Below the pieces are notes generated by a model. The model saw only the letters and a list, made by a program, of their open reading frames with translations, was not told the DNA's origin and did no database searches. A stretch of DNA of 64,000 nucleotides from Streptomyces sp. NBC_00287 (lineage in GTDB: Bacteria > Actinomycetota > Actinomycetes > Streptomycetales > Streptomycetaceae). The position numbers and the translations under genes are program-made. The DNA lies in assembly GCF_036173105.1 (NCBI RefSeq), contig NZ_CP108053.1:7068001-7132000 (forward strand), written 5' to 3'. Of the stretch, positions 1-8,618 are shown piece after piece (the first letter of the stretch is position 1; every line of letters begins with the position of its first letter).

Positions 1-1
1 C

Positions 2-844
2 CTGGATGCCCACCCGGAGCCGACCTCCGTGCGCTTCCACGTCATGGAGCTCGACGACTTCCTGCTCGCGCCGCTGCCCAACCACCTCTTCACCCGCGAC
101 ACCTCCGCCTGGATCTACGACGGCGTCTCCGTCAACGCCATGCGCTGGCCGGCCCGTCAGCGCGAGACCGTGCACTTCGAGGCGATCTACCGGCACCACC
201 CGCTGTTCCGTGACGAGACGTTCCACGTCTGGTCCGAGGGGCAGGCCGACTACCCGTCCACCATCGAGGGCGGCGACGTCCTGGTGATCGGCAATGGCGC
301 CGTATTGATCGGCATGAGCGAGAGAACCACGCCCCAGGCCGTCGAGATGCTGGCGTACAAGCTGTTCGCTGCGGGCTCGGCCCAGTCGATCGTGGCCCTC
401 GACATGCCCAAGCGGCGCGCCTTCATGCACCTCGACACTGTGATGACGATGGTCGACGCCGACATCTTCACCCAGTACGCCGGGCTCGGCATGCTCCGCT
501 CGTACACCATCGAGCCGGGCGTCGACGGCAAGGAGCTGAAGGTCACCGACCATCCGCCGGAGCATATGCACCGCGCCATCGCCGCCGCTCTCGGGCTGAG
601 TGAGATCCGCGTCCTGACCGCGACACAGGACGTGCATGCGGCCGAGCGGGAGCAGTGGGACGACGGCTGCAATGTCCTCGCGGTCGAGCCGGGTGTCGTC
701 GTGGCCTATGAGCGGAACTCCACCACCAACACCCACCTGCGCAAACAGGGCATCGAGGTCATCGAGATCCCGGGCAGTGAGCTGGGCCGGGGGAGGGGCG
801 GACCGCGCTGTATGAGCTGCCCGGTCGAGCGCGGGCCCGTATAG
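2..844 (+). CDS. arcA: Arginine deiminase, 3' part (5' end outside window)
   Basis: Hydrolyses L-arginine to citrulline and ammonia, the first step of the arginine deiminase pathway in the cytoplasm. The frame is open from base 2, so the true start lies upstream; about 280 C-terminal residues are present. Seen: the FTRD motif (substrate-binding Asp) in NHLFTRDTSAWIYDG, the HLDTV motif with the catalytic His, and the C-terminal GGPRCMS motif that carries the nucleophilic Cys. All catalytic elements expected in this part of the family are intact. The next gene, an ornithine carbamoyltransferase 83 bases downstream on the same strand, uses citrulline, so the pair forms a catabolic arginine module. 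Confidence 0.93.
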   Translation: MDAHPEPTSVRFHVMELDDFLLAPLPNHLFTRDTSAWIYDGVSVNAMRWPARQRETVHFEAIYRHHPLFRDETFHVWSEGQADYPSTIEGGDVLVIGNGAVLIGMSERTTPQAVEMLAYKLFAAGSAQSIVALDMPKRRAFMHLDTVMTMVDADIFTQYAGLGMLRSYTIEPGVDGKELKVTDHPPEHMHRAIAAALGLSEIRVLTATQDVHAAEREQWDDGCNVLAVEPGVVVAYERNSTTNTHLRKQGIEVIEIPGSELGRGRGGPRCMSCPVERGPV

Positions 845-927
845 GCCGCCTATGGTGGCCTGTATATAAATGTGAAACGTCGTATAGACTTCCAAGGTCA
901 TTGTTCACGTATCTCTGGAGCGCCCCC

Positions 928-1938
928 ATGGCGACAGTCCCGACCGCCCTCGCCGGCCGCCACTTCCTCAAGGAGCTGGACTTCAGCGTGGCGGAGTTCC
1001 GCGGTCTGATCGAGCTGGCCGCCGAGCTCAAGGCCGCCAAGAAGGCCGGGACCGAGCCCCAGTACCTGCGCGGCAAGAACATCGCGATGATCTTCGAGAA
1101 GACCTCCACCCGTACCCGCTGCGCCTTCGAGGTCGCCGCCGCCGACCAGGGCGCCTCGACGACGTATCTGGACCCGACCGGCTCGCAGATCGGGCACAAG
1201 GAGTCGGTCAAGGACACCGGGCGCGTGCTCGGGCGGATGTTCGACGCCATCGAGTACCGCGGGGACAGCCAGGAGAAGGTCGAGGAGCTGGCCGCGTACG
1301 CGGGCGTGCCGGTCTACAACGGCCTCACCGACGACTGGCACCCCACCCAGATGCTCGCCGACGTCCTCACGATGCTGGAGCACACCTCCAAGACGCTCGA
1401 CGACCGCATCGTCTTCGCCTACCTCGGCGACGCCCGCTTCAACATGGGCAACTCCTACCTGATCACCGGCGCGCTGCTCGGCATGGACGTGCGGATCGTC
1501 GCGCCCAAGGCGTACTGGCCCAGCGAGGAGGTCGTCGCCGAGGCGCGCAGGCTCGCCGAGGACAGCGGCGCGACCGTCACCCTCACCGAGTCCGTGGCGG
1601 AGGGCGTTTTGGGCGCCGACTTCGTCGCCACCGACGTCTGGGTCTCCATGGGGGAGCCCAAGGAGGTCTGGGCCGAGCGGATCAAGGCCCTGGTCCCGTA
1701 CGCGGTCACGATGGACGTCCTGCGCGCCACCGGCAACCCGGACGTGAAGTTCCTGCACTGCCTCCCGGCCTTCCACGACCTGGGCACGAAGGTCGGCCGC
1801 GAGATCTTCGAGACCTACGGCCTGGACTCCCTGGAGGTCACCGACGAGGTCTTCGAGTCGCCTCACTCGGTGGTCTTCGACGAGGCGGAGAACCGTATGC
1901 ACACGATCAAGGCGGTGCTGGTCGCGACGCTGGCCTGA
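928..1938 (+). CDS. argF: Ornithine carbamoyltransferase (probably catabolic)
   Basis: Interconverts ornithine plus carbamoyl phosphate and citrulline. The 336-residue product has the usual family length. Seen: the carbamoyl-phosphate motif STRTR at residues 60-64 and the ornithine-binding HCLP at 277-280. The ATG at 928 was chosen because the sequence from MATVPTALAG aligns with family N-termini and GGAG lies about 8 bases upstream; a TTG at 901 would add nine residues. The position just after arginine deiminase suggests phosphorolysis of citrulline in arginine breakdown, although an anabolic role cannot be excluded. No clear ARG box was seen in bases 845-927. Confidence 0.92.
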   Translation: MATVPTALAGRHFLKELDFSVAEFRGLIELAAELKAAKKAGTEPQYLRGKNIAMIFEKTSTRTRCAFEVAAADQGASTTYLDPTGSQIGHKESVKDTGRVLGRMFDAIEYRGDSQEKVEELAAYAGVPVYNGLTDDWHPTQMLADVLTMLEHTSKTLDDRIVFAYLGDARFNMGNSYLITGALLGMDVRIVAPKAYWPSEEVVAEARRLAEDSGATVTLTESVAEGVLGADFVATDVWVSMGEPKEVWAERIKALVPYAVTMDVLRATGNPDVKFLHCLPAFHDLGTKVGREIFETYGLDSLEVTDEVFESPHSVVFDEAENRMHTIKAVLVATLA

Positions 1939-1960
1939 GGTCGCCTACGGCTGAGCCCGA

Positions 1961-2413
1961 TTACGAGGGCCGACGCTGCGGCGGTATCGCCGGCAGCCGG
2001 AACCACACGGCCTTGCCCGACGAGGTCGGCCGATGGCCGCAGGACGAGCTCAGTGCGCGGATCAGCAGCAGTCCCCGGCCGTGCTCCTGCCAAGGGTCCG
2101 GCTCGCCGTCGCACGGACGGGTGAGGTTTCCCGGCGGCGCCGGGTCCGGGTCGTGCACCTCGACCTGGCAGCCGCTCGGCAGCAGCTCCACCACCAGCTC
2201 TATCGGCCCCTCACCCGCGGTGTGCTCCACGGCGTTCGCCACCAGCTCCGCGGTCAGCAGCTCCGCGGTGTCGCTGTCGGCGCTGTGCTCGAGATCGGCC
2301 AGAGCCGTACGGACCAGGGCGCGCGCGACCGGCACCGCCGCGGTGGTGTGCGGCAGTGCGATGCGCCAGGAGGCGGAAGCGGGGAGGCGATCGTGCACGG
2401 CGGGTCCGTTCAT
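1961..2413 (-). CDS. Anti-sigma-factor-type ATP-binding protein (HATPase_c)
   Basis: A 150-residue single-domain protein of the GHKL/RsbW-SpoIIAB type, many of which occur in Streptomyces as partner-switching anti-sigma kinases. Seen: an N-box ELVANAVEHT with Asn60 and a glycine-containing GRGLLLIRAL segment near residue 113 that would close over ATP. ATG at 2413 is preferred over the TTG one codon upstream. It is monocistronic and convergent with the OTC gene (22 bases apart). No sigma factor or anti-anti-sigma protein is adjacent, so the partner is unknown. Confidence 0.8.
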   Translation of the reverse strand: MNGPAVHDRLPASASWRIALPHTTAAVPVARALVRTALADLEHSADSDTAELLTAELVANAVEHTAGEGPIELVVELLPSGCQVEVHDPDPAPPGNLTRPCDGEPDPWQEHGRGLLLIRALSSSCGHRPTSSGKAVWFRLPAIPPQRRPS

Positions 2414-2616
2414 CAAGCAGGCTGTCCTGCTTTCAACCTTATGAATGGTACGGCGCCCGCCATCGGAGTCGTCCGGCGGGCACCGTCCGGGACTTTTGGC
2501 CCCGTAGCGGGCGGCTTACCCAGATGAACGGCGCGCCTCGCACGCCTGATCCCGCCGTTACGGGGGCGTCGACGAGCCGTGACACCCCGGTGGCCTCCGT
2601 GACGTATCGCGCTATC

Positions 2617-2646
2617 ATGACGACAGTCACGGATGGGTGATAAATT
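2617..2646 (+). promoter_or_regulatory. Candidate promoter and operator of the hydratase-monooxygenase operon
   Basis: The 12-mer TGACGACAGTCA at 2618-2629 (half sites TGAC-N4-GTCA) overlaps a possible -35 (ATGACG, 2617-2622), followed after 18 bases by a possible -10 TAAATT (2641-2646). The same 12-mer with one change occurs at 11116-11127 in the divergent promoter of the other half of the catabolic cluster. Inferred to be bound by the PaaX-type regulator of the cluster. TGAC is also a normal -35 core, which weakens the case. Confidence 0.5.
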
Positions 2647-2707
2647 CGAGGGGTAAGACCTCAGTGAGACAGCGCCGCCCGCAGTCCGCCCGAGGAGGCC
2701 GCCCGCT

Positions 2708-3535
2708 ATGAGTCCCTTCACCGGCTCCGCCGCCCGCACCGACCGCTGGCGGCATCTGCGTGTGGACCTCACCGACGGCGTCGCCACCGTCACCCTCGCC
2801 CGCCCCGAGAAACTCAACGCCCTCACCTTCGGCGCCTACGCCGACCTGCGCGACCTGCTCGCCGAGCTGTCCCGCGAGCGGACGGTACGGGCCCTGGTGC
2901 TGGCCGGCGAGGGCCGCGGGTTCTGCTCCGGCGGCGACGTGGACGAGATCATCGGCGAGACGCTGTCCATGGACACGGCCCAGCTGCTGGACTTCAACCG
3001 GATGACGGGCCAGGTCGTCAGGGCGATCCGCGAGTGCCCCTTCCCGGTGATCGCGGCGATCCACGGGGTGGCGGCGGGCGCGGGTGCGGTCCTCGCCCTG
3101 GCGGCGGACTTCAGGGTGGCCGACCCGACGGCACGGTTCGCCTTCCTCTTCACGCGGGTCGGCCTGTCGGGCGGCGACATGGGAGCGGCATACCTGCTCC
3201 CGAGGGTCGTCGGACTGGGCCACGCGACCCGCCTCCTGATGCTGGGCGACCCGGTACGAGCCCCGGAGGCCGAGCGCATCGGCCTGATCAGCGAACTGAC
3301 GGAGGAGGGCCGAACGGACGAGGCGGCCCAGACACTGGCCCACCGACTGTCCGAGGGCCCAGCGCTGGCGTACGCCCAGACAAAGGCGCTACTGACGGCA
3401 GAATTGGACATGCCGCTCGGCCCGGCAGTGGAACTGGACGCATCGACGCAGGCCTTGCTGATGACGGGCGAGGACTACGCGGAGTTCCACAAGGCTTTCA
3501 AGGAGAAGCGCCCCCCAAAGTGGAAGGGGCGTTGA
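2708..3535 (+). CDS. Enoyl-CoA hydratase/isomerase family protein
   Basis: A 275-residue crotonase-fold enzyme that should hydrate or isomerise a CoA thioester. Seen: the early strand RVDLTDGVATVTLARPEKLNAL, the oxyanion-hole region GRGFCSGGDVDE, and the HGVAAGAGAVLALAADFRVAD stretch typical of the fold. GAGGAGG lies about ten bases before the ATG. Only 3 bases separate its stop from the monooxygenase/oxidoreductase gene, so the two are probably one operon. In the 2-aminobenzoyl-CoA pathway such a hydratase would act in the beta-oxidation-like steps after ring reduction; this assignment is inferred from context. Confidence 0.88.
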   Translation: MSPFTGSAARTDRWRHLRVDLTDGVATVTLARPEKLNALTFGAYADLRDLLAELSRERTVRALVLAGEGRGFCSGGDVDEIIGETLSMDTAQLLDFNRMTGQVVRAIRECPFPVIAAIHGVAAGAGAVLALAADFRVADPTARFAFLFTRVGLSGGDMGAAYLLPRVVGLGHATRLLMLGDPVRAPEAERIGLISELTEEGRTDEAAQTLAHRLSEGPALAYAQTKALLTAELDMPLGPAVELDASTQALLMTGEDYAEFHKAFKEKRPPKWKGR

Positions 3536-3538
3536 GGG

Positions 3539-5815
3539 ATGCATCCGCTACGCGTAGCGATCATCGGCGGCGGCCCGGGAGGTCTGTACGCCGCCGCCCT
3601 CCTCAAGCGCCTGGACCCCACCCGCAAGATCACCGTCTGGGAACGCAACACCCCCGACGACACCTTCGGCTTTGGAGTGGTCCTCTCCGACGAAACCCTG
3701 GGCGGCATAGAACACGCGGACCCCGAGGTCTACACAGCCCTACAGCAACACTTCATCCGCTGGGACGACATAGACATCGTCCACCGAGAATCCCGCAACA
3801 CCTCCGGAGGCCACGGTTTCGCCGCCCTCGGCCGCAAACGCCTCCTGGAAATCCTGCACAACCGCTGCCGGAACCTGGGCGTAGAGCTCCGCTTCGACTC
3901 CGAGGCCCCCTACCCCGCCTGGCTGGCCGAGACCCACGACCTGGTCATCGCCGCCGACGGTGTGCACAGCACCACCCGCGAGGCCTACGCCCATGTGTTC
4001 CGCCCCCATGTGACCACCCACCACTGCCGCTATATCTGGCTGGCCACCGACTTCGCCTTCGACGCCTTCCGCTTCGAGATCGCCGAGACCGAACACGGCG
4101 TGATGCAACTGCACGGCTACCCGTACGCCCCCGATGCCTCGACGGTCATCATCGAGATGCGCGAAGAGGTATGGCGGGCGGCCGGTTTCGAGGAACTCGA
4201 CCCGCAGGAACCCATCGAGAGCTGCGCCAAGATCTTCGCGGAAGCCCTGCGCGGACACCCCCTGCGCTCCAACAACTCCGCCTGGACCACCTTCCGCACG
4301 GTCGTCAACGAACGCTGGTCGCACGAGAACATCGTGCTGCTGGGCGACGCGGCCCACACGGCCCACTTCTCCATCGGATCGGGCACGAAGCTGGCGGTCG
4401 AGGACGCCCTCGCACTCGCCGCCTGTCTGGAGGAACACCCCGATATCCCCAGCGCGTTGAGCGCGTACGAGGAGGAACGCAAACCCGTCGTCGCCTCCAC
4501 CCAGCGCGCCGCCCGCGCCAGCTTGGAGTGGTTCGAGAACATCGCCCTCTACCTCGACCAGCCCCCACGCCAGTTCGCCTTCAACCTCCTCACTCGCAGC
4601 CGCCGCGTCACCCACGACAACCTCCGCCTGCGCGACGCCCGCTTCACGGAATCGGTGGAACGAGCCTTCGGGTGCCCGCCCGGTACGCCGCCGATGTTCA
4701 CCCCCTTCCGGCTGCGCGGCCTGACCCTGCGCAACCGGGTCGTCGTCTCGCCGATGGACATGTACTCGGCCGTCGACGGACTCCCCGGCGACTTCCACCT
4801 CGTCCACCTGGGCGCCCGCGCCCTCGGCGGGGCAGGGCTGGTGATGACCGAGATGGTGTGCGTCAGCGCGGAGGGGCGTATCACCCCCGGCTGCACGGGC
4901 CTCTACACCGGCAAACAGTCCGAGGCCTGGCGCCGGATCACCGACTTCGTGCATACGCAGGCGCCCGGTACGGCAGTCGGCGTGCAACTCGGCCACAGCG
5001 GGCGCAAGGGCTCGACCAAGCTGATGTGGGAGGGCATCGACGAGCCGCTCCCCGACGGCAACTGGCCACTCGTGGCCGCCTCCTCGCTCCCGTACAAGCC
5101 CGAAAGCCAGACCCCGCGCGAGCTGTCCCGCGCCCAACTCACCGACCTCCGCGAGCAGTTCACGGCAGCGGCGTGGCGTGCGGCGCGGGCCGGATTCGAT
5201 CTCCTCGAACTCCACTGCGCGCACGGCTACCTGCTCTCCGGCTTCCTCTCCCCGCTGACCAACCGCCGCACCGATGCCTACGGCGGGTCCCTGGACAAAC
5301 GCCTGCGCTTCCCGCTGGAGGTGTTCGACGCGATACGGGGCGTATGGCCCGAGGAACGGCCCATGACCGTCCGTATCTCCGCCACGGACTGGGCCGAGGG
5401 CGGCACCTGTGCGGAGGACGCCGTGGAGATCGCCCGCGCCTTCGCCGCGCACGGCGCCGACGCGATCGACGTGTCGACCGGGCAGGTCGTGGCCGAGGAG
5501 CGACCGGAGTTCGGGCGCTCGTACCAGACGCCTTACGCCGACCGCATTCGCAACAGCACCGGCATCCCGGTGATCGCGGTGGGCGCGATCTCCTCCTGGG
5601 ACGACGTCAACTCCCTGATTTTGGCGGGCCGTACCGACCTGTGCGCCCTGGCCCGCCCCCACCTCTACGACCCGCACTGGACCCTGCACGCGGCGGCGGA
5701 ACAGTCGTACGACGGTCCCGGTGTCGTCTGGCCGGCCCCGTACCGAGCGGGCAGCCGCCGCCCCCAGACCGGCCGTACGGACGCCCCCAAGCCCCGCCTG
5801 ACGCTCGGGACTTGA
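3539..5815 (+). CDS. Aryl-CoA monooxygenase / old-yellow-enzyme fusion (2-aminobenzoyl-CoA monooxygenase/reductase-like)
   Basis: A 758-residue two-domain flavoprotein. The N-terminal half is a class A FAD monooxygenase: GGGPGG dinucleotide motif near residue 8 and a GDAAHTAHFSIGSGTKLAVEDA flavin motif near 265. The C-terminal half, from about residue 380 (FTPFRLRGLTLRNRVVVSPM), is an old-yellow-enzyme barrel with HSGRKGS and an HGYLLSGFLSPLTNRRTDAYGG segment. This architecture and length match 2-aminobenzoyl-CoA monooxygenase/reductase described in Azoarcus evansii, which hydroxylates the CoA-activated ring and then reduces it. Streptomyces homologues are often labelled bifunctional salicylyl-CoA 5-hydroxylase/oxidoreductase. 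The nearby CoA ligase, RidA and acyl-CoA dehydrogenase favour an anthranilate-like substrate; salicylyl-CoA remains possible. Confidence 0.88.
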   Translation: MHPLRVAIIGGGPGGLYAAALLKRLDPTRKITVWERNTPDDTFGFGVVLSDETLGGIEHADPEVYTALQQHFIRWDDIDIVHRESRNTSGGHGFAALGRKRLLEILHNRCRNLGVELRFDSEAPYPAWLAETHDLVIAADGVHSTTREAYAHVFRPHVTTHHCRYIWLATDFAFDAFRFEIAETEHGVMQLHGYPYAPDASTVIIEMREEVWRAAGFEELDPQEPIESCAKIFAEALRGHPLRSNNSAWTTFRTVVNERWSHENIVLLGDAAHTAHFSIGSGTKLAVEDALALAACLEEHPDIPSALSAYEEERKPVVASTQRAARASLEWFENIALYLDQPPRQFAFNLLTRSRRVTHDNLRLRDARFTESVERAFGCPPGTPPMFTPFRLRGLTLRNRVVVSPMDMYSAVDGLPGDFHLVHLGARALGGAGLVMTEMVCVSAEGRITPGCTGLYTGKQSEAWRRITDFVHTQAPGTAVGVQLGHSGRKGSTKLMWEGIDEPLPDGNWPLVAASSLPYKPESQTPRELSRAQLTDLREQFTAAAWRAARAGFDLLELHCAHGYLLSGFLSPLTNRRTDAYGGSLDKRLRFPLEVFDAIRGVWPEERPMTVRISATDWAEGGTCAEDAVEIARAFAAHGADAIDVSTGQVVAEERPEFGRSYQTPYADRIRNSTGIPVIAVGAISSWDDVNSLILAGRTDLCALARPHLYDPHWTLHAAAEQSYDGPGVVWPAPYRAGSRRPQTGRTDAPKPRLTLGT

Positions 5816-5836
5816 GGGCGTGACTGTCCGGTCGAG

Positions 5837-7042
5837 TTACCGTTCGACCATCCCCGCGGTAAGCGTCGCCCCGTCCGCCGGGTCGATCACGAGGAACGCC
5901 CCCGTGCGCCGGGAGACCGCGTAGTCGTCCACCGCCAGCGGTTCCGCCGTGCGCAGGGTGATCCGGCCCAGGTCGTTCGCGGTGAGTTCCGCCGCGTCCC
6001 CGAGATCTTGGACGATCGCCTTCACCGTCCGAGTCGTGTGCCGGACCAGGACCCGGTCACCGACCTTCAGCGGACGATCCGCCAGATGGCACACCGCCGC
6101 CCGGACCTCCCGTGTCAGCGCCGGTACATCCACCCCGGCGGTGATCATGTCGCCGCGCGACACATCCCGCTGATCGGCCAGCCGTACGCTGATCGACTGC
6201 GGCGCGTATGCCACCTCCTGAGCGGACCCGAGCACATCGATACCGGTGATCTCCGAGGTCTCGCCGGACGGATGCACGGTGACCCGGTCACCGACCCGCA
6301 GCGCGCCGGACACCAGCTGGCCCGCGTAGTAACGGACTTCACCGTCCCGGATGACGTACTGCACCGGGAAGCGGGCCGGAGCGTCCGCCGCCTCGACACC
6401 TACGGGGACGTCCTCCAGGAACTCCAGCAGGGCCGGACCCCGGTACCAGTCCATGTGCGCCGAGCGATCCACCACGTTGTCGCCGACGAGCGCCGACACC
6501 GGGATCGGCGTGAACCCGGGCAGCCCCAACTCGGCCGCGTGGCCCGCGAAGTCCTCGACGATGCGCTCGAACACCTGCTCCTCGTACCCGACGAGGTCCA
6601 TCTTGTTGACCGCGAGGACGACATGCGGGACACGGAGCAGGGCGGCCACGGCGGCATGCCGGAGGGTCTGCTCGACGACCCCGTTGCGGGCGTCCACGAG
6701 GATGATCGCCAGCTCGGCGGTGGAGGCGCCGGTGACCATGTTCCGCGTGTACTGCACATGCCCCGGGGTGTCGGCGAGGATGAACCGGCGCCGGGGGGTG
6801 GCGAAGTAGCGGTAGGCCACGTCGATGGTGATGCCCTGCTCCCGCTCGGCGCGCAGACCGTCGGTCAGCAGCGCCAGGTCGGGGGCCTCCTGGCCACGGT
6901 TGCGGGAGGCGTGCTCCACCGCCTCCAACTGGTCGGCCAGCACCGACTTGGAGTCGTGCAGCAGCCGCCCCACCAGCGTGGACTTGCCGTCGTCGACCGA
7001 ACCGGCCGTAGCGAAACGCAGGGTGTCGATGGTAGTGCTCAT
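5837..7042 (-). CDS. cysN: Sulfate adenylyltransferase, GTPase subunit
   Basis: With CysD forms ATP sulfurylase, in which GTP hydrolysis drives synthesis of adenosine 5'-phosphosulfate. Seen: P-loop GSVDDGKS at residues 14-21, switch II DTPGH, and NKMD for guanine recognition, followed by elongation-factor-like beta-barrel domains. At 401 residues it is somewhat shorter than many CysN proteins (about 440-480), but no motif is missing and both ends look natural. It is the last gene of the minus-strand cysC-cysD-cysN operon; only 2 bases separate it from cysD. It converges on the monooxygenase gene with a 21-base gap. Confidence 0.93.
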   Translation of the reverse strand: MSTTIDTLRFATAGSVDDGKSTLVGRLLHDSKSVLADQLEAVEHASRNRGQEAPDLALLTDGLRAEREQGITIDVAYRYFATPRRRFILADTPGHVQYTRNMVTGASTAELAIILVDARNGVVEQTLRHAAVAALLRVPHVVLAVNKMDLVGYEEQVFERIVEDFAGHAAELGLPGFTPIPVSALVGDNVVDRSAHMDWYRGPALLEFLEDVPVGVEAADAPARFPVQYVIRDGEVRYYAGQLVSGALRVGDRVTVHPSGETSEITGIDVLGSAQEVAYAPQSISVRLADQRDVSRGDMITAGVDVPALTREVRAAVCHLADRPLKVGDRVLVRHTTRTVKAIVQDLGDAAELTANDLGRITLRTAEPLAVDDYAVSRRTGAFLVIDPADGATLTAGMVER

Positions 7043-7044
7043 GC

Positions 7045-7944
7045 TTAGAAGTACCCCTCGCGCTTACGGTCTTCCATCGCGGCCTCGGACATCTTGTCGT
7101 CGGCGCGGGTCGCACCGCGCTCGGTGAGCCGGGAGGCGGCGATCTCGGCGATCACCTTCTCGATGGTGTCGGCCTCGGAGTCCACCGCACCGGTGCAGGA
7201 CATGTCGCCGACCGTGCGATAGCGCACCTGACGCTTCTCGACGGTCTCTCCGGCCTTGGGCCCGCCCCACTCACCCGCGGTCAGCCACATGCCGCCCCGC
7301 GCGAACACCTCGCGGTGATGGGCGTAGTAGATCTCCGGCAGCTCGATGCCCTCGCGGGCGATGTACTGCCAGACGTCCAGCTCGGTCCAGTTGGACAGCG
7401 GGAAGACCCGGACATGCTCACCGGGAGCGTGCCGGCCGTTGTAGAGGTTCCACAGCTCCGGCCGCTGCCGACGCGGATCCCACTGCGAGAACTCGTCCCG
7501 CAGCGAGAACACCCGCTCCTTCGCCCGCGCCTTCTCCTCATCGCGCCGCCCGCCACCGAAGACCGCGTCGAACATCTCCGCCTGGATCTTCTCCGTCAAC
7601 GGCAGCGTCTGCAGCGGATTCCGCGTCCAGTCGGCACGTTCGCGCAGCACACCCCGGTCGATGTAGTCCTGTACGGAGGCCACATGGAGCCGCAGCCCAT
7701 GTGCCGCCACCGCACGGTCGCGGTAGTCGAGGACCTCGGGGAAGTTGTGCCCGGTGTCGACATGCAGCAGCGAGAACGGCACCGGCGCCGGCGCGAACGC
7801 CTTGAGCGCGAGGTGCAGCATGACGATGGAGTCCTTGCCGCCGGAGAAGAGGATCACCGGCCGCTCGAACTCGCCCGCCACCTCGCGGAAGATGTGCACC
7901 GCCTCGGACTCCAGGGCGTCCAGGTGAGAAAGACCGAAACTCAC
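7045..7944 (-). CDS. cysD: Sulfate adenylyltransferase, small (catalytic) subunit
   Basis: The PAPS-reductase-fold subunit of ATP sulfurylase that makes APS from ATP and sulfate. The 299-residue product has the PP-loop SGGKDS at residues 34-39 and the C-terminal REGYF typical of CysD. The GTG at 7944 is chosen because it overlaps the cysC stop (GTGA) and gives the family N-terminus SFGLSHLDALESE; the longer open frame reaching 8130 lies inside cysC. Middle gene of the cysCDN operon. Confidence 0.93.
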   Translation of the reverse strand: MSFGLSHLDALESEAVHIFREVAGEFERPVILFSGGKDSIVMLHLALKAFAPAPVPFSLLHVDTGHNFPEVLDYRDRAVAAHGLRLHVASVQDYIDRGVLRERADWTRNPLQTLPLTEKIQAEMFDAVFGGGRRDEEKARAKERVFSLRDEFSQWDPRRQRPELWNLYNGRHAPGEHVRVFPLSNWTELDVWQYIAREGIELPEIYYAHHREVFARGGMWLTAGEWGGPKAGETVEKRQVRYRTVGDMSCTGAVDSEADTIEKVIAEIAASRLTERGATRADDKMSEAAMEDRKREGYF

Positions 7945-8492
7945 ACCAGCCCCCGCTCCACCAGCACCGCGTACACGGCATCCGCGGACTCGCCCGGGCT
8001 CTGCTCCTGCGTCCGCAGCACCAGCGCCGGGTCCACCGGCGGCTCGTACGGATCGTCGACGCCGGTCAGCCCGGACAGCTCGCCCGAGGCCTGCCGGGCG
8101 TAGAGCCCCTTCACATCCCGCTCGCTGCACACGTCGACCGGGGTGGCGACATGGACCTCGATGTACGGCGTCCCGCTCGCCTCATGGCGCCGGCGCACGG
8201 CCTCCCGGCTGTCGGCGTAGGGCGCGATCACCGGGACGACGGAGAGCACGCCGTTGCGGGCGAGCACCTCGGAGACCAGGCCGATGCGCTGCACGTTCGT
8301 ATTGCGGTCCTCCTTGGAGAAGCCGAGGCCCGCGGAGAGGAAGCGGCGAATCTCGTCGCCGTCGAGGACCTCCACGCGATGTCCCTGGGCCTTCAGCCGG
8401 TCGCCCAGCAGACGGGCGATGGTCGTCTTGCCCGCGCTCGGCAGCCCCGTGAGCCAGATGGTGGCTCCCTGAGCCCTTGCCGTGGTGGTCAT
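7941..8492 (-). CDS. cysC: Adenylylsulfate (APS) kinase
   Basis: Phosphorylates APS to PAPS. The 183-residue product has the usual length. Seen: Walker A GLPSAGKTT near residue 16 and the APS-kinase signature region DGDEIRRFLSAGLGFSKEDRNTNVQRIG. It is the first gene of the operon and overlaps cysD by 4 bases. There is no cysH or sulfite reductase gene beside it, unlike the main assimilation cluster known in streptomycetes, so this set may be a second PAPS-forming module. Confidence 0.92.
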   Translation of the reverse strand: MTTTARAQGATIWLTGLPSAGKTTIARLLGDRLKAQGHRVEVLDGDEIRRFLSAGLGFSKEDRNTNVQRIGLVSEVLARNGVLSVVPVIAPYADSREAVRRRHEASGTPYIEVHVATPVDVCSERDVKGLYARQASGELSGLTGVDDPYEPPVDPALVLRTQEQSPGESADAVYAVLVERGLV

Positions 8493-8563
8493 GCGTCAGA
8501 TCCTCTTTCGTTACCCGGCGTGCTGAGTGGACGCTAGGTAAGAACTTTGAGAAGAGCGATAGA

Positions 8564-8579
8564 GGAACCTGAGGGTTCC
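8564..8579. promoter_or_regulatory. Inverted repeat upstream of cysC
   Basis: A perfect 6-4-6 inverted repeat, GGAACC-TGAG-GGTTCC, lies 72-87 bases before the cysC start in the only promoter space of the operon. It could be an operator of a sulfur regulator. It also sits downstream of the paaX-like gene on the same strand, so a short terminator hairpin is an alternative. No regulator can be named. Confidence 0.35.
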
Positions 8580-8618
8580 ATTAGTGACGCATGTTGTGGG
8601 CGGGATCACGCGAGGGCC

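Noticed and set aside
845..927. Possible ARG box before the OTC gene
   Set aside because: The AT-richer stretch around 862-890 does not form a convincing ArgR palindrome.
3034..5823. 929-codon plus-strand frame overlapping the monooxygenase fusion
   Set aside because: Arg/Pro/Gly-rich translation without domains; the overlapping frame at 3539-5815 shows intact flavoprotein motifs.
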